Shown in pieces: positions 53,769 through 62,242 of a DNA stretch of 64,000 nt. Position numbers and translations under genes: made by a program. Every line of letters starts with the position of its first letter. Position 1 is the stretch's first letter. The notes beneath the pieces are model-generated. The model was not told where the DNA came from. It made no database searches and saw only the letters and a program-made list of their open reading frames with translations. The stretch spans positions 1 to 64,000 of the forward strand of contig DDZZ01000035.1 of assembly GCA_002346535.1 (NCBI GenBank). The letters run 5' to 3'. This DNA comes from Opitutales bacterium UBA2995. Its GTDB lineage: Bacteria > Verrucomicrobiota > Verrucomicrobiia > Opitutales > UBA2995.

Positions 53769-54393
53769 ATGGATAGTAGTTATTCCCTGAAACACCGAAT
53801 AAGCTACTTTCAAGTCGACCAAGATCATAAAATACAACTCGGCGCTGTATTTCAACTTCTCCTGTAGGCAGCCATCCGCCATGCCAATCAAGCGGCAGCA
53901 GGAACGGACATTTTGGAAATGAAAGGGGAATTCTGAATTCTCAACCGTGTAGCCTTCAACTCGAAAAATATCCGAGACTTTACGAGGAGGTAACCGTTCA
54001 TACTTGGGCAAACAAAATGGAGAACGTAACAGGATTCAGGGAATTTCCAATTTTCTGCGGAAACGAGGAAATCGAGAAATTATCCGCCCTATGGCTCTAT
54101 ATAAACCTATGCAAAAAACGTTCGCCAGGATCCGGGATGATATTATGGAAAATTTCGCGGTCGACAACGACGGCAACAACCACGTCAACAACACGACCTG
54201 CCTGGAAATGCTTCAGACCGCCCTCTATCACCAAAAATTGGATACACACCCGAGCCAATTACAAATTCAATTTTCCAAGGAAATTCCACCGGATACCGAA
54301 TACGTGAACGCGGGCATCGAGAACAAAGAAAACGAAAAGGTGTTCAGTATAGGACCAGGCGAAGAAATAGCCGCTACAGGCAGGGTGAGTTGA
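53769..54393 (+). pseudogene. Acyl-ACP thioesterase (FatA-like) pseudogene
   Basis: From ATG 53769 the first frame reads HRISYFQVDQDHKIQLGAVF, then an in-frame stop where relatives have a QEAA motif, then AAIRHANQAAAGTDILEMKG. A second stop replaces the W of the conserved W-x-L-x-R segment (ILNRVAFNSK). Similarity continues in another frame with EEVTVHTWANKMENVTGFRE and SALWLYINL, and in a third with FAVDNDGNNHVNNTTCLEML. These blocks appear in the right order for PF01643-type acyl-ACP thioesterases (R-Y-E-V-D, T-W, V-N-N). Two stops and at least two frameshifts make it non-functional. Intact enzymes release free fatty acids from ACP. Confidence 0.8.
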
Positions 54394-54395
54394 GC

Positions 54396-55172
54396 CTACT
54401 CTTGTTCCGATCGTGACAGCTGGACGAGCAAGAGGATTCCGGACAAAAAAATCCCGGGCCAGATAACCTGCCAGGGATCTGCTAGGAGATAACTTTTGTT
54501 TTGCCGTAAAATCGATCCCAATTCGGGAAAATCGGGGTCGCCTATAAGCCCCAAAAAGGCCAAACCGCTGACTTCAAGCAGGGAAAAAGCGAATATCAAT
54601 TTCGATAAACCGGATACATCGGGTTTCAGGTTCGGCCATATGGTCCTGCGAAAAAGGTTCCAGGACTGGGACCCCAATACCAGGCTCGCCTGAACGTAGA
54701 GTGTTTCTTTCTGATAGAGCCACAATACACGTAGCTGCCGGAAGGTAAAAGGTACATTTCCCAAGGCAGCGGCGATAACCAAAGTTCCGGGGCCTTGTTC
54801 CAAGAAGACAAGTAACAAAAGTGCAATAAAAATTACCGGTATGGCCAACCAACCGGACACAAATGAGAGAATGAATTGGCTGAACCAAGCAGGTGCTTTC
54901 TGCTCCGCAAACAAAATAAGGGCGGCCAAAGCCAAATTGCCTACTGTAGCCACCAGACCCATTAAAATGGAGTGCCCGGATCCCAGCCAAATGCGACTGA
55001 AAAGATCTCTTCCTAAACCATCCACTCCCAAAAGGTGAGAGAAGGATGGGCCTGACAATCGGTTTCCTGTGTAATCTTGGGATAGCGGATCAAGGGGTGT
55101 ATAAAAAAATCCCACGAATGCCCATAATAGGATCAGCCCAAGGAGAAGTTCAAATAGCCGGGTCCGGTTCAT
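54396..55172 (-). CDS. Peptide/oligopeptide ABC transporter permease, DppC-like
   Basis: This 258-aa inner-membrane protein has about six helices. It keeps the DppC/OppC pattern of an N-terminal helix, then HLLGVDGLGRDLFSRIWLGS and the EAA-type loop around YVQASLVLGSQSWNLFRRTI with WPNLKP. It overlaps the DppB-like gene by 4 bp. The expected second ATPase genes are not next to it, so they are probably elsewhere in the genome. Confidence 0.88.
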   Translation of the reverse strand: MNRTRLFELLLGLILLWAFVGFFYTPLDPLSQDYTGNRLSGPSFSHLLGVDGLGRDLFSRIWLGSGHSILMGLVATVGNLALAALILFAEQKAPAWFSQFILSFVSGWLAIPVIFIALLLLVFLEQGPGTLVIAAALGNVPFTFRQLRVLWLYQKETLYVQASLVLGSQSWNLFRRTIWPNLKPDVSGLSKLIFAFSLLEVSGLAFLGLIGDPDFPELGSILRQNKSYLLADPWQVIWPGIFLSGILLLVQLSRSEQE

Positions 55173-56218
55173 GAACCCCCTTTCTTAATTTTCGGGTCCA
55201 TGGAAAAAGCGACCGTATCAGCCAGGCACACCACCGCGAATACCAAGAGGATGATGAACAGAAAACCATTCTCGATGACAAAAAGATCCTTTTCCAAAAT
55301 CGCGCCCACAAGGAAGCTGCCCATACCGGGCCAAGAAAATACTGTCTCGGTCAAAACCGCACCTCCCAACAAAGCTCCGAAGCTGGTCCCCAGCGCGGTC
55401 ACCACCGGAGCTCCGGCCAGCTTGAGCAAATGCTTTAACCATAGCCGGACTGGGCCAAAGCCGCGTGCCTTGAGCGACATTATCAGATTCCGCGTGATGG
55501 GATCCTGCATGCGCGGATGAATGACATTGATCACCACCGCCGCAGGATAAAAGGAAAGGCAGAGAGCTGGTAGAAATAGATGATTGACCACCAGTCCAAA
55601 CAGATCCCCACGTCCCGCCAGAAGGACATCGAGTATTAGAAATCCTGTTACATGAGGTTTATCATAGGTGTAATCAAACCTCCCCTCTGTGGGGAAGACA
55701 TTCAACCAAAGGCTTCCAATCACAATTAAAATAAATCCTAACCAAAAAATTGGAATCACAACTCCGATAACCCCTAGACCATGGGATAGTTTACGGAAAA
55801 TCCACGCTGAGCCAGAGGAGGCAAACAGGGCAATAGGTATACCGTAAAGGACACCCAGAAACATGGCTGACAGCGTAAGCTCGAGCGTTGCGGTTAACCG
55901 GGAGAATAAGTCTTCCACTACAGGTCTTTGAGTGATCAGGCTCCTTCCCCAGTCACCCGTCATAAAATTTTCGAAGTAATTAAAGTATTGAGTTAACAAC
56001 GGGTCGTTCAACCCGAGACGCTCCCGCTCCAAGGCCACCGTTTCCGGATCCGGATTCTTCAATCGAAGAGCAATCGGATCCCCCTCCAACAATTGAATTG
56101 CCGTAAACAGCAAAATGCTCGCCCCAATCAGCGCCCCAACCAGCACGCCACACTTCTTCAGGCCATTTACCAAGAACTCCACTAAACTATTGAGTGGCAC
56201 AAACTGCGCCGGTGACAA
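55169..56218 (-). CDS. Peptide/oligopeptide ABC transporter permease, DppB-like
   Basis: This is a 349-aa protein when started at TTG 56218. GTG codons just downstream (in front of EFLVNGLKK) are alternatives. It has a first helix (about 22-45), the conserved LEGDPIALRL and ERLGLNDPLLTQYFNYFENF, GDWGRSLITQRPV, and the EAA loop LIMSLKARGFGPVRLWLKHL. TETVFSWPGMGSFLV is typical of DppB. It forms the transmembrane pathway with the DppC-like protein. A diverged copy of its first 20 codons lies at about 56955-56995. Confidence 0.88.
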   Translation of the reverse strand: MSPAQFVPLNSLVEFLVNGLKKCGVLVGALIGASILLFTAIQLLEGDPIALRLKNPDPETVALERERLGLNDPLLTQYFNYFENFMTGDWGRSLITQRPVVEDLFSRLTATLELTLSAMFLGVLYGIPIALFASSGSAWIFRKLSHGLGVIGVVIPIFWLGFILIVIGSLWLNVFPTEGRFDYTYDKPHVTGFLILDVLLAGRGDLFGLVVNHLFLPALCLSFYPAAVVINVIHPRMQDPITRNLIMSLKARGFGPVRLWLKHLLKLAGAPVVTALGTSFGALLGGAVLTETVFSWPGMGSFLVGAILEKDLFVIENGFLFIILLVFAVVCLADTVAFSMDPKIKKGGS

Positions 56219-56435
56219 GGATTAGTTCATGTGGCCTGAAATAGGTCTCGATCATCTTCGTATGAAGGCAAGACCAATCGATAGGGAACCTAAAGAAGGA
56301 TCTTCCTTAATCCATTGCTACTTCATACTCAAAACCCGCGAAAGGCTACGAAATCCGGCAGGGCCAGTTCAGCCTATCCGAAAAATATGGCTAATACATA
56401 GTGGAGCGGCTTGCTGCTGCCTTATGGTTCGTTAA

Positions 56436-56885
56436 ATGAGAATATCCCCAGGAATAATCACCCATAAAAGAGCCGGATTTCATTATAAGGAAAATTCATT
56501 GGGGGCATTGCGGTGGTGTATCGAAAATCAAATTGAATGGCGCGAAATTGATGTTGCCCTTACAGGTGATGGAAGGGTTGTCGTATTTCATGGAGATAAT
56601 CTGGGCGGGTCTACAAACGGCAGTGGATTAATTGCCACGAAAGACTATGATGAGATTAAACAACTGGAGATCGGAAAAGAAGAATCAATTTCTCTCCCAA
56701 GAGATTTTCTTTGCACGGCAAAATCTAAGGTAAAATTACACATAGAATTAAAGGGAATAGAGCATCATAAAATCTGTGAGCTGCAGAAAATGATACAAGA
56801 TCAAAAACAATTCATCGTATTGCATGATGAAACAAAGTCTACCTGGGGAAAAATACTGGAATGCAACCTATGGATTCTTTTTTGA
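56436..56885 (+). pseudogene. Truncated glycerophosphodiester phosphodiesterase (GDPD)
   Basis: The 149-codon frame keeps the N-terminal half of a GDPD barrel: ITHKRAGFHYKENSLGALRW (equivalent to the H-R-G and P-E-N-T motif), IEWREIDVALTGDGRVVVFH (metal-binding E-x-D and the H-x-D element), STNGSGLIATKDYDEIKQL and KLHIELKG. A full GDPD is about 240 aa, so the C-terminal strands are missing. The frame ends just before a segment similar to the 5' end of the dppB gene, which suggests truncation by rearrangement. GDPD hydrolyses glycerophosphodiesters to glycerol 3-phosphate. A short product could still be made. Confidence 0.65.
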
Positions 56886-56954
56886 GAAAATTTACCCGCA
56901 TCCAGCAGCCTAAGAATTGTAATTCGTATAAAGTCTTCTGGCCCTATTGGTAAG

Positions 56955-56995
56955 CCTATCAGAACACCACATTTCTTCAGGCCATTTAACAATAA
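56955..56995 (-). repeat. Diverged copy of the dppB 5' end
   Basis: On the minus strand this piece encodes NGLKKCGVLIGLPIG, nearly the same as the dppB segment NGLKKCGVLVGALIG at about 56133-56177. The shared DNA core is TTCTTCAGGCCATTTA. It lies directly beyond the truncated GDPD frame. Flanking sequence to about 57302 has no gene that I can identify. Confidence 0.55.
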
Positions 56996-57302
56996 CTCAT
57001 CTCAGCAATTTAGGGTACACCTCACCCTTTTTCTGGGGTTGGACTTCCTAGCCTTTCGAGAAATTTGTCTTTCTCTGGGCGTGATTTGCTAAGAATAACA
57101 AATACTGTGTGTTTCAAAAAAATGGCATCCTTTTCTTGTCCTATCCTGTGTTTGATGCAAAAATCTGAAATGGCTACGGATTTGGTGAAAAGAAGAAAAT
57201 TAATTGTAATGGTATTTTGGCCTACCTAGAGCACCCTTCTTTTAGGCGTCAAAACCAATACAGAGTTAATAATACGCCAACTGAAGAGAACGCGCTGGAT
57301 AC

Positions 57303-57431
57303 TACTGTGGATTCTTGGTCAGGGATACGAAAATTAGTAAATCAATAATTAAAAACAAGAGGGAGGCCAATAGAAAAAAGTAATTTGCAAAGGAATGCCA
57401 CGTACTAAATTTAATCGTATCACCAGACATT
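57303..57431 (-). CDS. Possible small membrane protein, 42 aa
   Basis: A complete frame from ATG 57431 to TAG 57303 reads MSGDTIKFSTWHSFANYFFL, then a strongly hydrophobic stretch (LASLLFLIIDLLIFVSL) and TKNPQ. It has one transmembrane helix with a short cytoplasmic start. It lies 38 bp downstream of the FAD oxidoreductase gene on the same strand. No clear Shine-Dalgarno or homologue is known to me, so it is only a candidate. Confidence 0.3.
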
Positions 57432-57469
57432 GGGGGAAGGGGTCAAGATTCATATTCTGAAAAAGCTTA

Positions 57470-58912
57470 TCACTCCAACTTCGGGTCTTTATCGGTGGCG
57501 AGGCCGGAGCTGGTGATGGATGCCGATTCCTGGTAGGTTTCGTAGTCGGTGTTGACGCGCCAGAGTTCGTGGCTTTTGCCGTCGCAAATGTTTTCGCTGA
57601 TCAAGATGCCCATCAAGATGCTGTGGTCCTGATTGTTGTATTTGAATGTTCCATACCGACCGATGGGGATGACATTTTCGAAGTCTTTTAAAAAGGCTTC
57701 TATCTTGGATACCGGTTCCTTGTATCCTTTTTTATAAACCGGATAAGACCGAGGAATGCGGATGACCTTGCCTTCGATAATATCTGACTGATCAATCAGT
57801 CCTATGGCTTCGAGCTCCTGATCCACTTTTTGGATGATGGTTTCGTCGTTCTCTTTCCACATGGGACCATCGTCATTGCACCAGAGTTCGGAGCATAAAA
57901 CAGTGTGATCTTTGTCGCTGGTGATATCATCAACCCAATTGTTGTAATTGGTTACCCGGCCAATACCGACATCCGCCGAATGGATATAGAGCCACTGGTC
58001 GTCGAAAATGTCTTTTTTGTTCACCAGGGTATATACAAGAATGGTATTCCTGTAAGAGAGTTTTTTCAGCACGTTCCGGATCGGATCTTCAGGTTGGCTG
58101 AGAGCCTTAACCAGCAAGGTCAATGGCATGGTTGATATGACAAAATCATACTCGAGTTCCTGACCATTCGCTAATCGTACCCCGTGAGCCTGGCCATCAT
58201 CGCCACGGATAAAGGATTGAACGCACTGACCCAAATGAACGTGACTCCCCAACTCCTCAATTTTTTCAGCCATCTGGTTGTAGATATATCCGGTTCCCTT
58301 GATGGGATAGGCAAACTGATCAGCCAGGGTAGCATGTTTCTTTTGTCCGATACCCAGGATTCCCTTGAGGGCTTCGCCGAGCGATAATTTCCGGATGCGC
58401 TGAGAAGCAAAGTCGGAATCCAAGTCCTTACAATCAATGCCCCACAATTTCTCACTGTACGTTTTGAAAAAGATTTCGAAGAGCCGCTTACCGAATCGAG
58501 AGATAGTCCAGGACTCAAAATCGTCCTCATCCTTCGATCCTTTGACTTTGGTATAAAGATAGCTGAATAGACAATGGAATCCTTCCATGGCGCCTAGTTT
58601 GGCAAGAGCTTCGATGCCCTTCAGCGGATAACCGAAATATTTGCCCTCGTAGTAAATGCGGGTTTTCCGATGCACCATCTTGTATTCATGGCCCACCATC
58701 TCGAGCCAAAGCGAATTCACCTTCTTATCCTTGCTGACAAAGCGGTGAGGACCCAGATCTACCTGGTAACCCCATAGAGGAAATGTTTTGCACATGCCCC
58801 CAACGCTGTCTGACAATTCGAAGACATCTACCGAGCATCCTTTCTTGGCCAACATGTAGCCGGCTGATAAACCAGCCGGACCACCCCCAATAATACAAAT
58901 CCGATGGCCCAT
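57470..58912 (-). CDS. FAD-dependent NAD(P)-binding oxidoreductase (amine oxidase / UDP-galactopyranose mutase-like)
   Basis: This 480-aa flavoprotein begins with the dinucleotide-binding motif ICIIGGGPAGLSAGYMLAKK, followed by DVFELSDSVGGMCKTF and DLGPHRFVSK. This is the pattern of the protoporphyrinogen oxidase/UDP-galactopyranose mutase superfamily. FAD closing elements appear near the end (NVIPIGRYGTFKYNNQDHSI). Homologues are common in surface-polysaccharide loci as proteins annotated FAD-dependent oxidoreductase. The substrate is unknown. It stands between the binding-protein gene and the permeases of the peptide transporter, which is unexpected and suggests insertion. Confidence 0.82.
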   Translation of the reverse strand: MGHRICIIGGGPAGLSAGYMLAKKGCSVDVFELSDSVGGMCKTFPLWGYQVDLGPHRFVSKDKKVNSLWLEMVGHEYKMVHRKTRIYYEGKYFGYPLKGIEALAKLGAMEGFHCLFSYLYTKVKGSKDEDDFESWTISRFGKRLFEIFFKTYSEKLWGIDCKDLDSDFASQRIRKLSLGEALKGILGIGQKKHATLADQFAYPIKGTGYIYNQMAEKIEELGSHVHLGQCVQSFIRGDDGQAHGVRLANGQELEYDFVISTMPLTLLVKALSQPEDPIRNVLKKLSYRNTILVYTLVNKKDIFDDQWLYIHSADVGIGRVTNYNNWVDDITSDKDHTVLCSELWCNDDGPMWKENDETIIQKVDQELEAIGLIDQSDIIEGKVIRIPRSYPVYKKGYKEPVSKIEAFLKDFENVIPIGRYGTFKYNNQDHSILMGILISENICDGKSHELWRVNTDYETYQESASITSSGLATDKDPKLE

Positions 58913-59016
58913 GCTTATTTAATTAATGTCCTCAATTGATACCAACCATGCCAACATGCGCCCCAGTCATGGCAACGACAATTTTTAGCCGAAAGTTTGT
59001 CCCGCTCTAAAGACAT

Positions 59017-60594
59017 TTAGTTACCGCCAGCCGGCTTAACGGGGCCCAAAAATATATCTCCCGTTTTAGCCAGCTTAAATCCTTCGAAACCATTCCGGAA
59101 GACTACGATGTCCTCGCCGTGCACCAGGGGAAGCAAAGGCAAATCGCGCCGCCAAAGTTCCAGGACTTGCTCATAAATTTTCTGGCGCTGCTCGAGATCG
59201 GAAACTTTCCGGCCTTCAATAAGCAGACGATCCATCTCGGGATCCTTGTAGAAGGCTATGTTGGTAGCAGCACCCATTTTGGCAGCCCAACTGGCTAAAT
59301 GGATGCTCAGAAAATTATCGGGATCTCCATTGTCCCCATGCCAACCAAGAAAACCAATTTCGTGACGTCCATTTCGAGTATGGTGCAAATGGTTTTTAAA
59401 ATCCCTCACGTCTATTTCGATGTTAAGACCGACTTTCTTAAGGTCTTCACGAATCAAGGAAGTGATGCTGACCGGATCCGGCGCATAAAGCCGCGGCGCG
59501 TTCATTACACTAATCGTGATAGATGTCTCCCATCGCTCCGCATATTTACTTAAAACAGCACGAGCCGCCGCAGGATCAAAGGGAACAGGATCAAATGCTG
59601 GAGGCTCCCCCAGCATTCCTTTGGCCATGGGGAAATGAGCCACCTCGCCAAGGCTATCCAAAGCCACCTCAACAAGCTTATCCCGATTGATCGCTTTGAA
59701 GATGGCTTCACGAATCTCAGGTTCGCGTATTCGCTTTGATGACTCATTAAAAGCGATATAGGCAAAATTCATACCCGGCTTGTGGAAGACTTCGTAATTT
59801 GGATCGTTGAGGAGGGGCTGGATTTCAGCCGGTTGCAGACCATCTAGACCGTGAATTTTTCCAGCCTTCAATTCCAGGAGTCTCACTGCATTTTCGCTGA
59901 CCGACTTTATTACCAATCGTTCAAAACCGGCAGGCTCCGCCCAATAGTTCTCGTTCCGTTCCAGAATGATAGCCTGATTGGGCTCCCAGCTTACAAATTG
60001 GTACGGCCCCGTACCAACTGGGTTGCGCACCAAATCCTGACCGTAATCTTTAAGTGAATTGGGACTGATGAGGTACGAAGTAAACGTAGCCAGCGAGTAG
60101 AGCAGCGTGGCGTTGGGTTGACTTAGGTGCAGGCTCAATGTCATGGGTCCGTCAACCGTCACTGATTCCACTTCACTGTACAAATAGTTCCAGTACTGAA
60201 AGATGGACCCAGGCAGGTGCCCGGGATGTTCTTTGTCCATTTGCCGATGGAAGGACCAGGCAGCAGCTTCGGCTGTTAGCGGAGTTCCATCGTGAAAAAC
60301 AATCCCTTCGCGAATCTGAAAAGTTATCGTCAATCCATCGTCGGATACCGAATAGTTTTCCGCCAGCCAAGGTTCCAGATCGAGAGAGCCCGGTTTAAAA
60401 CGAATTAAGCCTTCGCAAATCTGATTGAGTGTCTTGACGGATTCCCCGTCATCCACATCGCCGGGATCCAATTTCTGAGCGTCACTCCCCCGGGCGTAAA
60501 AAAAGGTGCTGGATGGCGAGACAGGCTTATCACTACCACATCCCGCGACAAAGAAAGCAAGGAAAAGCATAAAAAGGGGCACCCAATATTTCAT
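59017..60594 (-). CDS. Oligopeptide/dipeptide ABC transporter substrate-binding lipoprotein (SBP family 5)
   Basis: The start is ATG 60594 (MKYWVPLFMLFLAFFVAGC, 525 aa), which gives a lipoprotein signal peptide with lipobox VAGC and lipidated Cys19. Family 5 hallmarks are FYARGSDAQKLDPGDVDDGE, GLIRFKPGSLDLEPWLAENY, TFQIREGIVFHDGTPLTAEA, and NPVGTGPYQFVSWEPNQAII with ENYW. It captures peptides in the periplasm for the DppB/DppC-like permeases, which are 2.8 kb downstream beyond unrelated genes. It starts 23 bp after the OsmC gene. Confidence 0.92.
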   Translation of the reverse strand: MKYWVPLFMLFLAFFVAGCGSDKPVSPSSTFFYARGSDAQKLDPGDVDDGESVKTLNQICEGLIRFKPGSLDLEPWLAENYSVSDDGLTITFQIREGIVFHDGTPLTAEAAAWSFHRQMDKEHPGHLPGSIFQYWNYLYSEVESVTVDGPMTLSLHLSQPNATLLYSLATFTSYLISPNSLKDYGQDLVRNPVGTGPYQFVSWEPNQAIILERNENYWAEPAGFERLVIKSVSENAVRLLELKAGKIHGLDGLQPAEIQPLLNDPNYEVFHKPGMNFAYIAFNESSKRIREPEIREAIFKAINRDKLVEVALDSLGEVAHFPMAKGMLGEPPAFDPVPFDPAAARAVLSKYAERWETSITISVMNAPRLYAPDPVSITSLIREDLKKVGLNIEIDVRDFKNHLHHTRNGRHEIGFLGWHGDNGDPDNFLSIHLASWAAKMGAATNIAFYKDPEMDRLLIEGRKVSDLEQRQKIYEQVLELWRRDLPLLPLVHGEDIVVFRNGFEGFKLAKTGDIFLGPVKPAGGN

Positions 60595-60616
60595 GACACG
60601 CGGGGACAAAAGGATT

Positions 60617-61024
60617 TCAGACCCAGTCGAGAGTAACATTTAGTTCTACCTCCGAATGCAAGCTTTGATGAACGGGACAGGCATGGGCAATGTGCACCAT
60701 ATGTTTTTTATCTTTGTCATCGAAACGATCCGGTATCTTTACAGCGACGTTGAGTTGAGCGATTCTGCGAGGAGTGTCTTTAGACATTATTTTTTGAACT
60801 TCCGCCGTCGACCCTTTTAAATTCCAACCTTTCTGTAAGCCTTTAATCGCAATAGTAGTGACAATGCAGGCACCCAATGCCGCAGCGCAAAGATCAGTGG
60901 GCGAAAAATATTCGCCTTTACCCATGTTATCAGTTGGTGCGTCGGTTCGAATCACGGTGCCGGATGGGCCATGCACGGCTTGGGTTCGAAGGTCGCCTGT
61001 GTATTCCAGATTGATGGTTACCAT
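60617..61024 (-). CDS. OsmC-family protein
   Basis: This 135-aa protein has the two redox cysteines of the OsmC/Ohr fold: DLCAAALGACIVTTIAI for the first (in helix 1) and HIAHACPVHQSL for the second. The N-terminus VTINLEYTGDLRTQAVH and PTDNMGKGEYFSPTDL are typical of the YhfA/OsmC-like group. Members detoxify organic hydroperoxides, though the substrate is not determined here. It is just upstream of the peptide-binding lipoprotein gene and may be cotranscribed. Confidence 0.9.
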   Translation of the reverse strand: MVTINLEYTGDLRTQAVHGPSGTVIRTDAPTDNMGKGEYFSPTDLCAAALGACIVTTIAIKGLQKGWNLKGSTAEVQKIMSKDTPRRIAQLNVAVKIPDRFDDKDKKHMVHIAHACPVHQSLHSEVELNVTLDWV

Positions 61025-61116
61025 GTAAGCAGGTTGAAGGATGAGGGCAAAAGGTAGAAGAAGAAAACCACGCCGAATGACAAACCTAACCTGAAAACCG
61101 CAACGAGAAGAGAGCC

Positions 61117-61878
61117 TTAAGGGGCTTCCGGAAACATCTTTTCGAGGGCCTCGTCGATAGCGGATTTTAGCTCTGGGATCCTCGATTCATCAAAGGATCC
61201 CGCCACCGCAACACCCATATAAAGATTATTGGAGGACATGGCCGATAAGGAAACCTCAGCTGTATCCGAATTCACTTTTACAAAAGCATGCCCGGCTTTT
61301 CTAATGCGGTGAAGGTCTTCGATGACCATTTCCACGCCACCCAAATAGCCGGGAATTTCGTTTACTCCATCAAAAAACTCGCGTGCCTTTTCATCACTTC
61401 TCTTGGAAAGCAGCATCATGCCGATACCCGATTGAGTTGCAGGTTGAAGGCGGAGGCGTCCAACCGCATCTTCAGCGGACATGCCAGGCATCAGGTGGTA
61501 AAGATAATATACGTTTCGCTCCCACAGCATACCAAAGGCTGTGATCAGGTTCACTTTCCGATGAAGTTCCAAAAGCGGTTTGGTCGTATTGCCGATTAAT
61601 CCAGAAGAATAGAGGCTTTGAGCGGCTAAAACGTGCATGGCTGGCCCGGGCATGTATTTGGCATTGCGGTTCTGGCGAGCCATGCCCATGTGCGCCAGTG
61701 TTTTTAATAGTCGATGGGCTCGAGTCGTTTCCATATTGAGACGACGGGCCAACTCCCGAGCGCCCAAAGGCCCTGGATTCGTCGACAGGATTTGTAGACA
61801 GCGGACACCGTCCATCAAACTCCGATTAGGTTGTGCGGGAAGCATAATACTCGGCTCAGTCTGAAGCATTAAAGGCAA
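61117..61878 (-). CDS. IclR-family transcriptional regulator
   Basis: This 253-aa protein has an N-terminal winged HTH (about residues 18-80, with GPLGARELARRLNMETTRAH and RLLKTLAHMGMARQNRN). The IclR effector domain follows (about 95-250, including RLRLQPATQSGIGMMLLS and HAFVKVNSDTAEVSLSAM). The effector is unknown. It precedes OsmC and the peptide-binding protein on the same strand and is divergent from the trp operon, but control of either is not shown by the sequence. Confidence 0.9.
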   Translation of the reverse strand: MPLMLQTEPSIMLPAQPNRSLMDGVRCLQILSTNPGPLGARELARRLNMETTRAHRLLKTLAHMGMARQNRNAKYMPGPAMHVLAAQSLYSSGLIGNTTKPLLELHRKVNLITAFGMLWERNVYYLYHLMPGMSAEDAVGRLRLQPATQSGIGMMLLSKRSDEKAREFFDGVNEIPGYLGGVEMVIEDLHRIRKAGHAFVKVNSDTAEVSLSAMSSNNLYMGVAVAGSFDESRIPELKSAIDEALEKMFPEAP

Positions 61879-62081
61879 GTCGTTGCTATATAATCAACGA
61901 AATTGAGCGAGCTGGAAGCCAAAAGTCCCAGAAATAGTGGGGCTTGAACGCTATGCCCACGAAAAGGATATACTTGACTTTTTAGCCAAATTTCGGGTTA
62001 TTCTCGATCATGCAATACTCGGAAATCTGTTCCAGCAAGCCAACTGTTGTATCGAGCGCTATAGTTGATACTTGCTTCGTA

Positions 62082-62114
62082 ATGGATAATTTCTGGTGGC
62101 GGTCTGATCGCTAG
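62082..62114 (+). CDS. trpL: Tryptophan operon leader peptide
   Basis: A ten-codon frame (ATG GAT AAT TTC TGG TGG ..., ending TAG at 62114) encodes MDNFWWRSDR with two adjacent Trp codons. It is 129 bp upstream of the trpEG start and just before two strong terminators. In attenuation, a ribosome that stalls at the Trp codons when charged tRNA-Trp is scarce lets an alternative RNA fold form. Segments that could make this alternative are CCGC (62117-62120) with the later GCGG, plus GCAA/TTGC (62129-62132/62137-62140). The arrangement matches trpE(G) leaders described in rhizobia. The peptide has no visible Shine-Dalgarno. Confidence 0.75.
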   Translation: MDNFWWRSDR

Positions 62115-62139
62115 GGCCGCTCATCATTGCAAACAGGTT

Positions 62140-62171
62140 GCGCGGATCCAGCTACAGGACCGCGCTTTTTT
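62140..62171 (+). terminator. trp attenuator terminator 1
   Basis: GCGCGG-A-TCC pairs with GGA-CCGCGC around the loop AGCTACA and is followed by TTTTTT. The strong GC stem and the T-run make a classical intrinsic terminator 25 bp after the leader stop codon. Its left arm can instead pair with upstream sequence, which is what attenuation requires. Confidence 0.88.
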
Positions 62172-62177
62172 GTGCCC

Positions 62178-62206
62178 AGCCGTGGTCTATTTTCCACGGC
62201 TTTTTT
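62178..62206 (+). terminator. trp leader terminator 2
   Basis: A perfect 8-bp stem AGCCGTGG/CCACGGCT with an 8-base loop TCTATTTT is followed by TTTTTTATTT. It lies only 7 bp after the first terminator and 36 bp before the trpEG ATG. Tandem terminators would tighten termination when Trp is plentiful. Confidence 0.85.
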
Positions 62207-62242
62207 ATTTCAATTATCTTAAAACCACCTAATTCCAAAAAG

